Below are positions 49,956-62,319 of a stretch of DNA of 64,000 nt, one piece after another. The notes under the pieces are model-generated. The model saw only the letters and a list, made by a program, of their open reading frames with translations. It was not told the DNA's origin and searched no databases. How positions within the stretch are numbered: the stretch's first letter is position 1; the number at the start of each line of letters is the position of its first letter. This DNA comes from Prostheceraeus crozeri (lineage: Eukaryota; Platyhelminthes; Polycladida; Euryleptidae): contig CAJQUW010010452.1 in assembly GCA_907163375.1 (NCBI GenBank), forward strand, positions 62,001 to 126,000, written 5' to 3'. Both the position numbers and the translations under genes were made by a program.

Positions 49956-50002
49956 CGCCCCCGAGGTTATCAAACCTCCACATCATAATCGTTCCACCAA
50001 AC

Positions 50003-50941
50003 TAGAATTTTATACCATAGATAAGTTATTTCATCTTCTCTCATGAAAGTCTCAATAATTTTTAGTCACACCTCATAGAATCTTCGAAGTTCTGCCCTGA
50101 GAAGTGAGTCTATAAAAAATTGAGTTCATGCATAGCCTAGTTAGTTCAATCAAACAATCATATTGGTAAAAACAGTGCTAGATGTCGCCTCAGTCATCGA
50201 TTGTTTCATTGGCGTGTAGTTAAGGTGTTTGCTGCATCAGCTTACCTATTTGCATTTAAACATAAGGTGGCGGTTGGCGTTGAGCAACACACAATGATTG
50301 ACACACTCTGAATTAGGCATTGTCGGTTAATTCAAAAGGAAATAAAAGTAGAATGAGTGACTAACGACTTTTAATTTTGTTGTTACATTCATAATTGTTC
50401 TTTAATTGAAGGCATTGTCTTTTCTTCCCACTAGGAAGTGAAATCAAAGTTTAATTCATGTATTTGTGACTCAATTAAATTTAGAGAAGGCAGAAGTTCT
50501 ACTCTCCAAAGTCTTAGCAAGTAGTGCGCTTTAATTGCTACCATGATTGGAAGACACGGTAATCATGTAATGTCGGGAACATATTACTCAACTCTCAATG
50601 TGACTAATTCGGTCAGATATTGGACACAATTTGGTTTACAGTGTTTAAATCACATTGTGGGAATTTGTGACGGAATATGTGACAGATTACCTGAAGCGAT
50701 GTGACAAGTCTGTTACAGATGTATGACACGCAACTGACTTACCTGTGACAATGCCTGACGCGATCTGACAAATCTACCACATCTACATGTGTGTAATCGT
50801 TGCATGAAGAATCATTGAGTTTACTCTTTCCAATAATACCTTGGCAGTGCCTATAAATGGTATTTATCTTGTTCACCATTGACTTGGCCATCAGTTGCTG
50901 GATAAATGTGGAGACTGAATGAGCAGCACCACTATCAGAAC
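50003..50941. repeat. 939-bp flank repeat, right copy
   Basis: Copy of 44723-45661. After ATCAGAAC it continues ATCAGTAAAATG, which looks like the uninterrupted host site of the LTR element. Confidence 0.9.
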
Positions 50942-51727
50942 ATCAGTAAAATGTTGAGATAAGTTGCAGAGGACGCGAGATCACTGACGTCTTTATTCTT
51001 GAAGAGGCAAGGAACATAACAGTAATTTGATAGATTTTGAAACATCGTCAGTATTGAATCAAACTTTGACGTTTTGGTCTTAGATCCATTCAAGATCCGT
51101 TCTATTCACACACAATTGGTAGGTAGACGTGCATAGAACCAATCAGGGACTACTAAGATGTCTATATAGCTACCTAGATATAGCTGCATAGATATCTTGG
51201 TAGTCCCTTAACGAATCTATGATGTAGAAAGCGCGATTGTATGATTCTTCCGAATCAATGGCTCAAACACATCTGATATCACTGGTCTGTATAATTTCTA
51301 CGCAGTCTTAATGCTCACACGGTTTTTATTGCTTTCATGAATGAGAAATTTGTGCTACCTAACTTTAGAATCATGATGGCTTTTGACAGATGGATTATCA
51401 TATTCTGATCTTTCACATGTTCGAAGAATTCGTCATTCTACTGATATTTCCCGGCCAATCCGTTTTTTACAAAAAGTGTGGATGAATGAATAAAACCTTT
51501 TTTGTAGCCATCATTTCAGAGTGTCGTTTTTGCGGCAGTCACGGTAAATAACGTGATTACATTTCTTAGAGAAAGGTATTTTGTAACGCTATTGTAGCCG
51601 GATTTCAGAACTGCATTCTCTCTTTTGTGAGCACATTTGTGACAGTTGATTAAAGTGATTTACTTATGGAGTTTAAGAGGAGGGTTTATTAGAGATGGGG
51701 CTTCTATGAAAATTTTGGCATTGTTGG
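50942..51727. other. No gene recognised
   Basis: Non-coding. A local inverted repeat, TCTATATAGCTACCTAGATA / TATCTAGGTAGCTATATAGA-like, lies near 51160-51205 with AGGGACTACTAAGATGTC / GATATCTTGGTAGTCCCT on its arms; it could form a long hairpin (51146-51210). Confidence 0.5.
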
Positions 51728-51965
51728 AGCAGGTCCCTCAGAGACCTGCAGGGGGTCCAGTGGACCACAGAGGCACATTTTTCTGTTTCATTTTAAGCGC
51801 TGAGGATTTATCAATCGCTGATGCCTATGCAAAATCATCATTTTTGACAGTGAATCTGCATGTGTTATTTCATTTCAATTGAATCAGTAGAAGTGTGAGT
51901 AGAAGTATGGTAGATAGGCCAAGGAGTCCACTGGACCCCTCTCGGATCTCAGAGAGTGTAGAAAT
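51728..51965. repeat. Short inverted-repeat element
   Basis: AGAGACCTGCAGGGGGTCCA at about 51740 and an inverted relative (GTCCACTGGACCCCTCTCGG) at about 51926 bound about 200 bp. Related sequences occur at 52647-52690, 58027-58060 and 58600-58640, so this is a dispersed family. Confidence 0.5.
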
Positions 51966-53859
51966 TCCCATCATAATGTTTTTTTGCTGTCAGATGAAAA
52001 ATGATTTTGGACATGTCCACGATGGTGTATAAAGAGCGAAATTCATTTATTCATTGTTTACATCATGCTCGTGGATGTGCGTCGTGTTGGAAGATCGTAA
52101 AATGTGAATAATTTGCTTTCGCACATGATCTCACGTGACTGGTGGACCTATATGAACAACTGGACATAAATCAGTGTGCGAAATGAAAGCTATGATTATA
52201 TTCGTAGTTCAACACTAGAAACATACTGTTGACAAAGTTTTCACAACATTAATTGATGAGTTTGAGATCTCCACAGCTGCTTCATGGGTATAAAAGTACA
52301 GAAATTATGACTCCTTTTACGCCTATTTCTGATAGACATGCATAAATTTGAAAAAATGGACAATTGTGAGGGTTTTGTTGCATGGATTAGATCAATATCA
52401 CTAAAATCAACTATCTGAGGCTCTATGGTGACAGCAAACATCGCGAAGGCGCCTCCTAGTACAACTGATAGTGTACTAGATGTCGTTGACTTTTAAAAAC
52501 ACTATATTTTCGCATGTGTTTGCTGAGAGGACTGGAAGACACTCAAAGGATTAATTATATCGTCCATCATGGCTTTACTTAAAATCAATTTTTCTGATGT
52601 TTTGATATCGATTTAAGCAGGGAAACTAAGAATTTGTAAATGGTGTCCACTGGACCTCCCCTCAGACCTGAGAGGGTGTGGCTCAGTTCTGTGTGGGTTT
52701 GTGTAGGGTATAATTGAACAGAGGTCTTCATTAGAAATTGGGCTCATTTTAGAGAGAATGCGGTACACAGATGTGCATTTAGGATGCAAGTCCACATGTT
52801 AAAAAGATGAGTCGCTGCGTTGAAAACCATTTGCAAGTGAATAGTCGAAATTTTGAAGCAATTTTATAGAATTCTATTTAAAATGAAGAAATATCTCTAA
52901 AATTGATTTTAGAATTTCTAATCATCGGTTTGCAAGCATCGCATTCACAGAATTGTGTAGCGATGACTGATGAGTATGTGCATTAGCTCAATATTTCAAT
53001 ACAACATTATTGAGTAGTGACTTTATGAAGGTGTCAAAAATTACCAGTCAGTGTAAACAACGTCCATAAAATATCATGACAGCACAAGTGCTACCTCGCA
53101 CACAATCTTCATTTTAGGAATTTGCCATCAACTTACTACTTCTGAAATCAATAAGTTTGGATTAATCAGGACTCTTTGGATCATGACTCCTTCACTTGAA
53201 TAGGACGCTATGATATACAGTGCAATTTCAAATGTGAATCGAGTCATCTGAAGTTTCCAACCAACCAATTTTCGGTGTTACAAATGAAGTCAGGAGATAC
53301 TTGTGACATAAAAGCATGAGGTTCATCAAACATGTTGTTAATATAAGGATTACAAATCGATGACAGGATGCTCAAGTCTTTTTGTGACCTGTTGCCAAAA
53401 TGCTGCGAATCATGATTGCTAGCTTGGACATAATCTTAGAAATTCTGAGAATGACATTCTCGTCAGAATCTTTTCATGTATGAAATTCATCTAAAAACTT
53501 TTTATCAGCAGTAAAGCGCGCAGGTGGTATGTCAGAAAGCTGTGAGCGAAAAACAGTGGAACAATAATGATAATAATGATAAAAAACATGTATTGAATTA
53601 ATGCCCCAATATTGAAAATCGTGAGGCTTCTTACAAGTAGTGATTGATGAATGCGCGGTTTCAGGACATTGAACGGTTATAGGACTAGAGGGGGTACTTT
53701 TGCGAAATTTACCTATGTTGAAGTGGACGCCCTTGGTTGGGAACGACTCGTTTTCATTCGAAGATAACTGGCCTGTCCTGAAACTGCGGACGATGCACAT
53801 TGGACGACACAGGCGCTACATACAGTGACATTTTGCTCCTTGCTAAAAAATAGTTACAA
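51966..53859. other. No gene recognised
   Basis: Non-coding. Another end of the GTCCACTGGACC family lies at 52647-52690. No convincing ORF; those present lack any motif. Confidence 0.3.
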
Positions 53860-54170
53860 TTGTCTCAGAATGTACAGTCGTAAAGTGGCTTTCTTGGTAA
53901 TGATGTCAACATGATGTTTTCAAGTGAGGTTGTGGTCGAACATGAATCCCAACAGCTTCAACTGAGTAATCGATGGAAGATTGCCGAAAGATTGATGACC
54001 AATCTTGATCGCAAGGTGACCATCATCTGTTTGTACTTCTGAGCATTGACGTTCATTCTATTCACAGTCATCCAGTCAATAATTGATTGCACAGCGCTTA
54101 AAGTGGGATTGTCCATGCCTTGTTGATCGACTGCAGAACGATGATATAATGCCCATCGCGTACACACACT
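53860..54170 (-). pseudogene. Non-LTR reverse-transcriptase fragment
   Basis: The minus strand reads LSAVQSIIDWMTVNRMNVNA then QKYKQMMVTL, and after a shift TQLKLLGFMFDHNLT*KHHV with DIITKKA. This is the segment just after the YADD box of CR1/Jockey-like reverse transcriptases ('i..W...N.M.lN..Kt..m...LGf..d..L.w..Hv..i..Ka'). The catalytic box itself is lost. Confidence 0.5.
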
Positions 54171-54679
54171 GAATGACGTGCTGCTGCGAAGACCACACGC
54201 GACTCCACGATATATTTTGCCTTCATTGCAAGATCGTTAATGCTAGTTGGCATTGGTATCACTTGGTTTCACCATGCCCCACCGATGTGAATCGAAAATG
54301 CACCTGCCGGCACAAGACCGCTAAATATGTTTTTCTGCGAGCCCGACGCTGCTCCGGCGAATTCAGTCGTGCACATCGGAATCTTCCCCCCATGATATCG
54401 AAGACTGCCTGAAAACTTGAATAATCCCTACCAACTTCTACTATTTCATTGGTGGGACTTTTTCGTTGTGTTATTCAAGATGTGTTTAATAGATTTTTTT
54501 AGAAGTACTTGGGGTAGCAAATGACCCCTTTAGGTCATCAATGAGTTTTGAGCAGTTCTGTGCGGTTTATTGGGCTTTTATTATTAATTCTGTCTTTACT
54601 TAAATTTTTCGAGTATTTCATTAATAGTGTATGTTGTAGTCTTACTTTGCTTCGGTAATTGCTTGTTGAATGTGCCGGT
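54171..54679. other. No gene recognised
   Basis: Its left part may hold more of the decayed RT (a VPAGAFSIHIGGAW-like stretch on the minus strand near 54330-54290). The rest shows nothing. Confidence 0.3.
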
Positions 54680-55395
54680 TTGAACCAGGGATGCGGAGTC
54701 GGAGTACTGGAGTCTTATCATTTTTGCTGGAGTCGGAATCGGGCCAGTAACTAAACCCGAAATATAATGTAAACAAATTATTTGTCCTCGTGCATAGCTG
54801 TCACTGTCTTGATGTCAACTTTTTCCGTCAAACAAAAGTACACAGACAGAGGTGCATGCAAAGCTTGTAATAGTTGAGGAATGCTATTATATCACACAAC
54901 CTTGTCACAGTGCGAGTCATTGATGAGTCCTCCGAAGAGACTCCGAAGACATATTAGAGACAAAAATGAAAACTAGTTTGTTTTAGAAAATTACATCTCG
55001 CCTTCACGTTAATCGTATGTGATGGTTCCTCTGAAGCAAAGAGCATGTTTAAATCGTAAGAGTACATACATTTTTGGAAAAGAATGGGGGATTTTCCTGC
55101 CTGGTTGAGACTGGAGAAAAATCGTGTGAAGCGCACATCAAGAAGATGAGAGGAGCCAAGTCGTATGCATCCAACTTTCATTGCAAATGATTGGTAAGCA
55201 ATTGATGCAGCAATGATCACTAAAAATAGGTTCAGGTAAGTCTATAATGATCAATGATGTAGGTTACCAGGTTTTTTAATAACTAGGCTTTATATACTTG
55301 CCACCCGGGGTCGGAGTCGAAGTCCTATCAACCTTCGGAGTTGGAGTCGGAGTCCTATCAAAATGATAGGACATCGCATCCCTGGTTTGAACACA
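54680..55395. mobile_element. Non-autonomous element with GGAGTCGGAGT arrays
   Basis: GTTTGAACCAGGGATGCG at about 54684 and its inverted counterpart, ending CATCCCTGGTTTGAAC at about 55393, bound about 710 bp. Inside each end are GGAGTCGGAGT-type repeats, with TCCTATCA motifs at the right. No transposase. Low-copy internal sequence. Confidence 0.55.
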
Positions 55396-57114
55396 GCTCC
55401 TGAACATTCTCTGGACCGTTCATCATCTTTTTGCATATTTTATTGCAACCTGACGATAAGTGGTGGGCACGGATATATCACGTGATCAGTTCAGGATTAT
55501 TTTTAAGAATCAACAATATATGAGTCAACAACACCTCGGTCCTTTCCCACATTTTCAATAGAGAAAGACGACCGCAGCCTTTTTCTCGCCATGTCACCTA
55601 CAGAAGTCACAACGGAAAGAGATAGAAGAGCAATACTCAACAGTTAAGATTAATCTTAAGAGAAGTGATGTCTCCTATGATATAGTGGGATAACCAAGGG
55701 GAGTCGATGAACACTGATGAACATAAACCATGAATCATAAACCAACTAGAGAGCAGTCGAGAATAATCGATGCAGGGAACTATCTATAGCGTAGTTAAAC
55801 TAGATTTCTATTGTGATCTCAATTGATGATGTGTATATATCACAATTTTAAATTTATCTCCTGGGTTTGAAATAGTTCTATTTGAAAATCAGTATCAAAA
55901 CATACACGAACCACAATTCAGCAATATTGATCTTTCCATGCAGTGTGGACCTTGGCCTATTCTGCAGAATTCTCGATTTGAATTGAAAACCACAGAGATG
56001 AATTGCTTTGTCTGCGTTGTTTGGTCTAGAGATGACAATTTTATTACTGATGGTGACGCTTAGAACTAGTCCCGAGGGGCAAGAAGATCAATTTTCCGTT
56101 GAACGCAGTGCAAGTTGAAGTCTGAATTCTGACGAACTAGATCATTGACACCCATCTGAACGTTCACAGTCAGCAAATTTAGATCGTGAGGAGTTGAGCG
56201 ATGTGAATAATATCTCGATCTGACTAGCTTATCAAGGAGAAACATTGAGTAAAAGACAAGTACTGTTCAATCGGCAGATGTTCAGACAATTATCAGATGT
56301 TCAGAAAACGGTAGGTCGTGTGTTCTCTAATACAACTTTCCTTACGCATTGCCCGCACTTAACGAATTACGTAAGCCAAGGGGAGACATATTTCTCCATC
56401 TCTCTGCCATTTCTTGCCGAATCTCTGAGTCTCTGCTGCGACAGCCGAATCCATCTCTATGTGTAAGACACATAATTTGTCATCATGATCACCATCCATC
56501 AACACAACTATACCAAGCTCATTGTTCCTAGGTTTCCATGGGAGGGAAGAGTTGCATTTTGTTGCTGCAATGAAATTGCACACACCGCAAAACTCTCAAA
56601 CAATGGTCGACATTGAATAATCAGTGAGAGCTTTGGCCGGCAGCCAGTGGTATGTGTGCTATAATATTACACAACGTTGTCACAGTACCAGTCATTGATG
56701 AGTCTTCCGAAGAGACTGTCGAGTGAACCAACTTTCGTACACCTGATAGCTTCTAAACTCAAAGAATCTGACGGACCAACATTGACGACACAACTTGTGC
56801 GCAATGATTTGAAATATTCGAGTCTGAAGAGTCGTGGCTATCTGAGAATTTTGAAGGAATTCACAGCAATCCGAAATCGACGCACGACTTTTTCCTATCT
56901 CTGTAAAGTATTAGGAACTCCTTTTGCATGTGTTCCTGCATGTGCCATCGTTTTGAATTTGTTTCCACTCCTAGTAAAGTGAAAGATTTGAACAATATAA
57001 TTGCAGGGATCTATCATGTTTCAATTGTTGTTTGTTTTGAGTATTAAATGAGCATCACCATCAAAATCTGCATATGTCAAATATTTCATCCAAATCTGCT
57101 GCATTTCATTTCAG
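55396..57114. other. No gene recognised; includes a duplicate of 54885-54950
   Basis: About 56655-56725 (ATTACACAACGTTGTCACAG ... CATTGATGAGTCTTCCGAAG) is a diverged copy of about 54885-54950. The last ~60 bases hold the branch/acceptor region (GCATTTCATTTCAG) of the gene at 57115. Otherwise nothing is seen. Confidence 0.4.
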
Positions 57115-57936
57115 ATGCATTTCCTGTTCTTCGTTCTCCTTGGAATCCACGGCGCTGAAACCGATATTGTTTCACACAAATTCAAAGCTGAGCAGAAAGA
57201 TTATTGCTTGGAAGTTGGAGCCAATGTCTCCTCTTCTAATGTTGCCTCAGACATTGATTGCGCTCGACATTGCATCTCAGCGCCTTCTTGCTGTGCATTC
57301 ATGCTTCGACAGAGCCCAACTCGCTGTCTGATTCTCCACACGGCTCAATGCGATGACCGACTGAAATATTTCGCCTCTGGTCGATGCGTTCTCTACCGCC
57401 GTATGACCCGCAAAACTAGGAAGTCGGCGTGTCCATCAATCTTCTCCACCACCTTCAAGTCCGCACCACATCGCGTCTATTATATCTCAGACGAAAGAAT
57501 GGAACTCAGAGATTCCTGGAAATACTGCGCAGACAAAGGCGGACGTGTGATTGAACAATACCCGGTTGCATTCATGAAAGAGTTTATCAAAATAATGAAA
57601 TCGGATATCCTTCCTGCCATGAAGTCGAAATTCTGCAGTCGTATAACCATGGATGGCGTGGTAACCTGGAGGTGTACAGTTGTTGACGGATTAGTTGATC
57701 TCGCTAACGGGAGTCAAATCTGGGCAAACCAAAATATCATATACAATTCTACAAGTTATGAACAGGAATTTGGTAGAAGTATAAATTTGTTTAGATTCCA
57801 AACAGTCACAGATCCAATTGGCTTGTCGATTGACTTCAATTTTAATGAAAGAGTCCCTGACCCAAGACCGCTTACTACTCGCTTTCCGGGGGTATATAGG
57901 ACTTTGATGGCATGTGAATGTTCATTACAAAACTAG
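57115..57936 (+). CDS. Secreted PAN-like plus C-type-lectin-like protein (host gene)
   Basis: 273 residues, frame intact. Residues 1-14 (MHFLFFVLLGIHGA) form a signal peptide. Residues ~25-95 have the Cys spacing of a PAN/apple module (CARHCISAPSCCAFMLRQ, RCLILHTAQC, GRCVLYRR). From ~115, VYYISDERMELRDSWKYCAD with GGRVI resembles the start of a C-type lectin-like fold ('W..C...gg.l'), with later Cys pairs (CSR, WRC, CECS). Likely extracellular recognition or adhesion; ligand unknown. The ATG immediately follows TTCATTTCAG, an acceptor, so a 5' non-coding exon lies upstream. It is the only clear non-transposon gene in the window. Confidence 0.65.
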   Translation: MHFLFFVLLGIHGAETDIVSHKFKAEQKDYCLEVGANVSSSNVASDIDCARHCISAPSCCAFMLRQSPTRCLILHTAQCDDRLKYFASGRCVLYRRMTRKTRKSACPSIFSTTFKSAPHRVYYISDERMELRDSWKYCADKGGRVIEQYPVAFMKEFIKIMKSDILPAMKSKFCSRITMDGVVTWRCTVVDGLVDLANGSQIWANQNIIYNSTSYEQEFGRSINLFRFQTVTDPIGLSIDFNFNERVPDPRPLTTRFPGVYRTLMACECSLQN

Positions 57937-58021
57937 CTCCCACTACATTGTAAGTCACAATTTGCTAATGCTGAAGCACTTTGTTACTAAAACACTAATT
58001 CGACGTCATTGCGGATCAACC

Positions 58022-58640
58022 CTCAAGAGACCTGAGGGGATCCAGTGCACCCCAGAACCAAATTTTCTATTTCACTTCTTCTACACTAGGTAGGTGACAT
58101 GCCATGCTCAATTACGCGTAATTACACATGACCCTAAACATCCGTGGCTACGCGTGACATTTCTGCAACAGCTGTCGGCAGTCCTGTTATATAGACTTTG
58201 CGTCTCATGTGTTTGTATGTATCAGAGACTAAATAATGTGATAGGACCTGAATTTCATGCTCAAGGAAGACAGAACATCAACGCAGACAACCATAGACAA
58301 CGCGTATCTGTAAACGCTCGCCCACACGAATTCATAAGCATTCCCCATGTTTTGACAGCATCAGATCACGTGATTGCTGACTCATAGCGCAGCGCTAATG
58401 TACGCGCGTAGAGGTTTAAACTTCCCTTAACCACGGATGTTTGGGGTGCTGCGTAATTGCGCGTTGCAATGTCACTTTTTCCATCGACGGTATATTAACC
58501 TCTCATGTCCATGCAATATCATCATTTCTGACAATGATTTTGCATGTGAGATTTCATTTCAATTGAATTATTACGACAATGGGAGACGTATTCACTGGCT
58601 CACTGGACCCTCCCGCGGGCATCATAGGGTGTGGAAATTC
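58022..58640. repeat. Nested inverted-repeat elements
   Basis: The outer ends AGAGACCTGAGGGGATCCAG (58027) and the CACTGGACCCTCCC region (58600) belong to the family seen at 51728-51965. Inside, AATTACGCGTAATTACAC... CCTAAACATCCGTGG (58110-58147) and the inverted CCACGGATGTTTGGGG... AATTGCGCGTTGC (58430-58469) bound a second element of about 360 bp. Confidence 0.5.
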
Positions 58641-58905
58641 CAGGCTTGCACGGGACGAGATTTCTGTGTTCCATTCCCACTCCGTTCGTGCTGTATTCCA
58701 ATGGGAACTCCCACAGGAATTTCAACTTCAAAAGCGATATTTGAAATTTACGATTATTTCCCATAATGGTTCCCATAAGCCAAGCAGGTGTTTGTTTGAT
58801 CAGCTTTGCCGACAGAAGTCCTTAGCAGCTACGTTAGCGAATATTCTATACCACTGTAAGTCTATAGGTACCGAAACAATTTAGGCCAACCTGAGTAAAA
58901 AAGAT

Positions 58906-59046
58906 TTTCCACTTATTTCGGATTTATTATCAAATTTTCTCTTGATTTCTGAAATAATAACTGCACAAAGTAAGTATATAGAGCATTGGATGACGAGACT
59001 TGATGTTGGTTGGGGTATTGGTTCAGATTGTTCATAACCACAGAAT
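58906..59046. repeat. piggyBac-like repeat family, left part
   Basis: Matches 12177-12316 closely (ATTTCGGATTTATTATCAAA ... CATAACCACAGAAT). Interrupted at AGAAT by the non-LTR element; continues at 62741. Confidence 0.75.
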
Positions 59047-59163
59047 ATAATATAATATAATTAAATAGAATAAACGTTTATTGAAAAAGAAAAGACCCCC
59101 AAATGAGAATCGGAAGAGGTCCGCGAAAAATTAACAGAAATAATGAACTGCATACACCGTGCA

Positions 59164-61572
59164 TCACTTGAATGATTCATTATACAGAATAGAGCACGAA
59201 AAAGTAAAACCATTTTGTCTTCGCGTTGTTCGTACATGAGGCAACACTATTCGTCCACTGTGTGAAGACAGATCAGGAACACTATCATGTAAGATATGAT
59301 TTTCACAAAATAGAGTATTTTTGAAAAGTTTTAATGCGAGTTGCTTTCTACGGTGAACAAAATTTAGGATATCACAGTCTTTGCATGTTTTAACATCTAT
59401 ACCATGGATGATACGAAAAGCTCGCTTCACAACACTCATGCATTTTGAGTCAAGAATAATGCCAGGATGAATAAAAACAGGGGAGGCATAGTCCAAAATA
59501 GATTGAATAATGGATTTATATACAAGAATCAGTTTACTATGAGGCAAAATTGGTTTCAGAATACGCATTATATACAATCTTTGCGACACTTTTTTAAAAA
59601 TGAAATCAAAATGATCAGACCATGTCAGCTTTTCATTAAAAATCAAGCCCAAAATCTTAATTGCATGTATATTTGCCATATTTAAAACTGGAGAAGCAGG
59701 TGCTTGAGAAAAATTAACAGTCAGAACTTTAGATTTGTTAAAATTTATTGACATTCCGTTTTGCGAACACCAACTTCGAAAATGTTCAATTTCCTCATTT
59801 ACGCAATACAAATCATCTGCAACATCATTGTAAACAGGAATTATCAGGGAAACATCATCTGCATACTTCACATTACAGACTGATGGAAAAACTTTTTGTC
59901 TGATGACATGTAGATAGCAAACAATAACGGTCCAAGAACAGACCCTTGGGGCACCCCACTTGATACTAGAATAATAGAATAAGTGTGCTCCGGGTGTCAC
60001 CTAGTCTAATTCTGTGTTTACGATCACATAAATAGTTGTTAATCCAATTGGCAAATACATTTCTGTTAGGTAGAGGAAGCTTGACAATACAAGACAATAG
60101 CAAATGGTGAGGAAGGGTATCAAAGGCATGTGTCATGTCAAATGTTATCAAATGAGCTGCACGAACATTTTTGTCATCCAAAAGACTCAATAAGCTTTCT
60201 TGCATACGTATCAAAGCACAATTCGTAGAGGAATCAGGACGGTACGCAAACTGACATTTATCATAACAATTTAAAAGTGGAAAACAATACTTCAACAAAA
60301 TCACTTTTTCAAAAATTTTACTTATTACAGGATTGGTCTTAGTTGATCTTTTCTAATTGGTGTAGTTTTAGGAACAGGACAAATGTCGGCAATTTTCCAA
60401 GCTGCCGAAACACGACCACTAATAAAAGACAAGTTGAATATGTGACATAATGGTCTACATAAAATGTCAGCAGAGTCCTTTAGAAGAATTGGTAACATGT
60501 CATCACTATCAGAAGAAATATTTGCCTTTAAATTGCGCAGCAACTTCATTATACACTCTTCATTGCAGAGTTCATCAACACTTTCATTTACAGGTAGAAC
60601 TGGAAAACTATCTGATGAAACAAAAAACTCAGAAAAAATTGAACTTATTGATTCAACAGCGGTAGTTACATCCGAAAATAGTGAAATGATACGGTTCCGA
60701 GACCTGGTTTCACCGAGCACATCCTGTCACTCATCAGATGAACATAACTGACATTGCCATGTTCCACTGATAATAGAAAAAAGTAACACAATCACATAGG
60801 CAACTGTTTTTAAACAGAGAAGACCAGTCAACAGTATTAAGTTGAGTAGGAAAAAAAATTGAGAACGTCTTAAGTCATAAACTTTGTGCAACTTTAATCT
60901 GATGATATTCGATGGTTCATTTCTTGAAACAACGACAGTACTGTGAGCATGAAAAGCATTTCCCAGTGCAGGGGCAATAGTGACATCACAACAGTGAGCA
61001 AAATTATCATTAACAAACATTTTATCTAAAGTTGCACCACCATATGTAGGAACTTCGACATTACTCAGTAGGCCTAGGTCAAAATCATTTGACAAAAAGG
61101 AGAGATCATGCCTGTTCACGTCACCACAAACATAGAATGATGCCTCTGGGTTCGTTTGCAAAATGTAATCAAATAATTCTGTCACAAATTGTCTAAAAGC
61201 TGTAATTGTGTCCGCATTTAAATCTGGAGGAAGACATACACACAACAAATATGACAATGTAGGGGTTAGCTCTTGAATTCGAACAAAGTTACATTCGATG
61301 CCATAAAGCTTTCTCAAAAAAGAGTGGAATTCCACTGAATCAACGCACAATTTCATTGATGAATAAATTATTGTTCCGCCACCTTTTCTCACATCATTGA
61401 AGTTGTCTCTGCGATCGTTACGAAAATGCTTATAGCCTTGTATGTTTACAATGTCATTATCAATTTCGGGAGTAAGCCAAGTTTCTGTTTCACATACAAA
61501 ATGCGGTTTCGTTGCATGAATCAAAGCGCGAAGTTCATCTAGCTTGTAGAGAAGGGACTGAGCATTGCACAA
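59164..61572 (-). pseudogene. Non-LTR ORF2: APE endonuclease and reverse transcriptase
   Basis: Broken into at least four frames. 61572-60727: apurinic-type endonuclease (MCNAQSLLYKLDELRALIHA, ETETWLTPEI, YVCGDVNRHDLSFL; the usual final SDH box reads AHST). 60720-60325: thumb/linker with KLLRNLKANISSDSDDMLPI and ICPVPKTT. 60304-59966: RT with QFAYRPDSSTNCAL and FDMTHAFDTLPHHLL (first catalytic Asp). 60000-59164: KYADDVSLIIPVYND (catalytic YADD), NGMSINFNKSKVLTVNF and LGLIFNEKLTWSDHFD, and the C-terminal region. The GVPQGS box region is shifted (GAPRVCSWTV). Inactive. Confidence 0.75.
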
Positions 61573-61681
61573 AATATGCCAAATTACTTTTATACTGATC
61601 TGGAGCGGTCTTATGAGGCAAACATGGATGGTGTAAAAGCGGTGTTAGAAATTTCTCAGATCACTGCGAAGAACGACTTTT

Positions 61682-62270
61682 TCACGATAGATAACAAGGT
61701 GTTCGATCAGGGTTAACGAAGACATCTCGAAACCTGGCATGTTTACGTAGCTTCCTGGCATTTCTTAAGATAATATTGCGGCTATCAGCGTCCTTGCAGA
61801 CAATCTTAACCAACTGACTTCGGTCGGCTTGTGCCTTGCCTACACGAAATGTCCTGACAATCACATCATCGTCTAAACCACAAGATTGAGCAATTTCTGA
61901 ACATTTGTCAGAGTCACTTTCAGAAGTCTCTTGGAGTCCAGAAACGATGACGTTGCATTGCCTCTTTGCCCGCTCTTCTACTTCCTTGCGGATGACTGCC
62001 ATAGACTCAACATGGCTGTATCGTAGAGATAGAAACTCAGCTTCATACGAATCACACTTTCTACGCAGATCAGCGTTGCTATCCTCAAGACCTTTTACAG
62101 CTGAAAGTCAGTCAGTGATGGTCAACCTTAGCCCTACAATCTCTGATTCGAGTTTATTCAAGATCTCAGTGCGAGAACTCTCGATTAGGTTTTTGATATC
62201 AGCAAGTGAAACAGCTGATGCTGATGAATCTTGACGAGTAGTGCGCTTAGGAGGCGTTTCACCAGTCGGC
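61682..62270 (-). pseudogene. Non-LTR ORF1 (coiled coil plus RRM-like)
   Basis: The minus strand runs from about 62270 (TPPKRTTRQDSSASAVSLAD), through a coiled coil (LIESSRTEILNKLESEIVGL), an in-frame TGA at about 62120, a second coiled stretch, then RQCNVIVSGLQETSESDSDK and FRVGKAQADRSQLVKIVCKD, ending near 61682. The 'r.cNvivsGl.e....d..' and 'r.GK.....r...i.' pattern is that of ORF1 proteins in CR1/L1-like elements (RNA-binding). Confidence 0.6.
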
Positions 62271-62319
62271 ACAATATTTCAATAGTTAGGATATATCACA
62301 AAAGCCAAAAAAATAAACA

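Larger units (their letters stand above)
45662..50002 (-). mobile_element. Ty3/gypsy-like LTR retrotransposon, rearranged
   Basis: Two identical-looking 303-bp LTRs bound a gag-pol interior (minus strand). Beyond the 5' LTR, at 49956-50002, there is an extra 47 bp copied from the polypurine tract and the last codons of pol. This is followed by a second copy of the left-hand flank. The element is young by LTR similarity, but its gag is split between frames. Confidence 0.75.

Noticed and set aside
53474-53800. 108-residue minus-strand ORF
   Set aside because: No recognisable family, and it lies in decayed repeat sequence near an RT fragment; likely chance.
56245-56583. Overlapping ORFs of 60-74 residues on both strands
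   Set aside because: Open in three frames with no shared motif or gene context; treated as chance.
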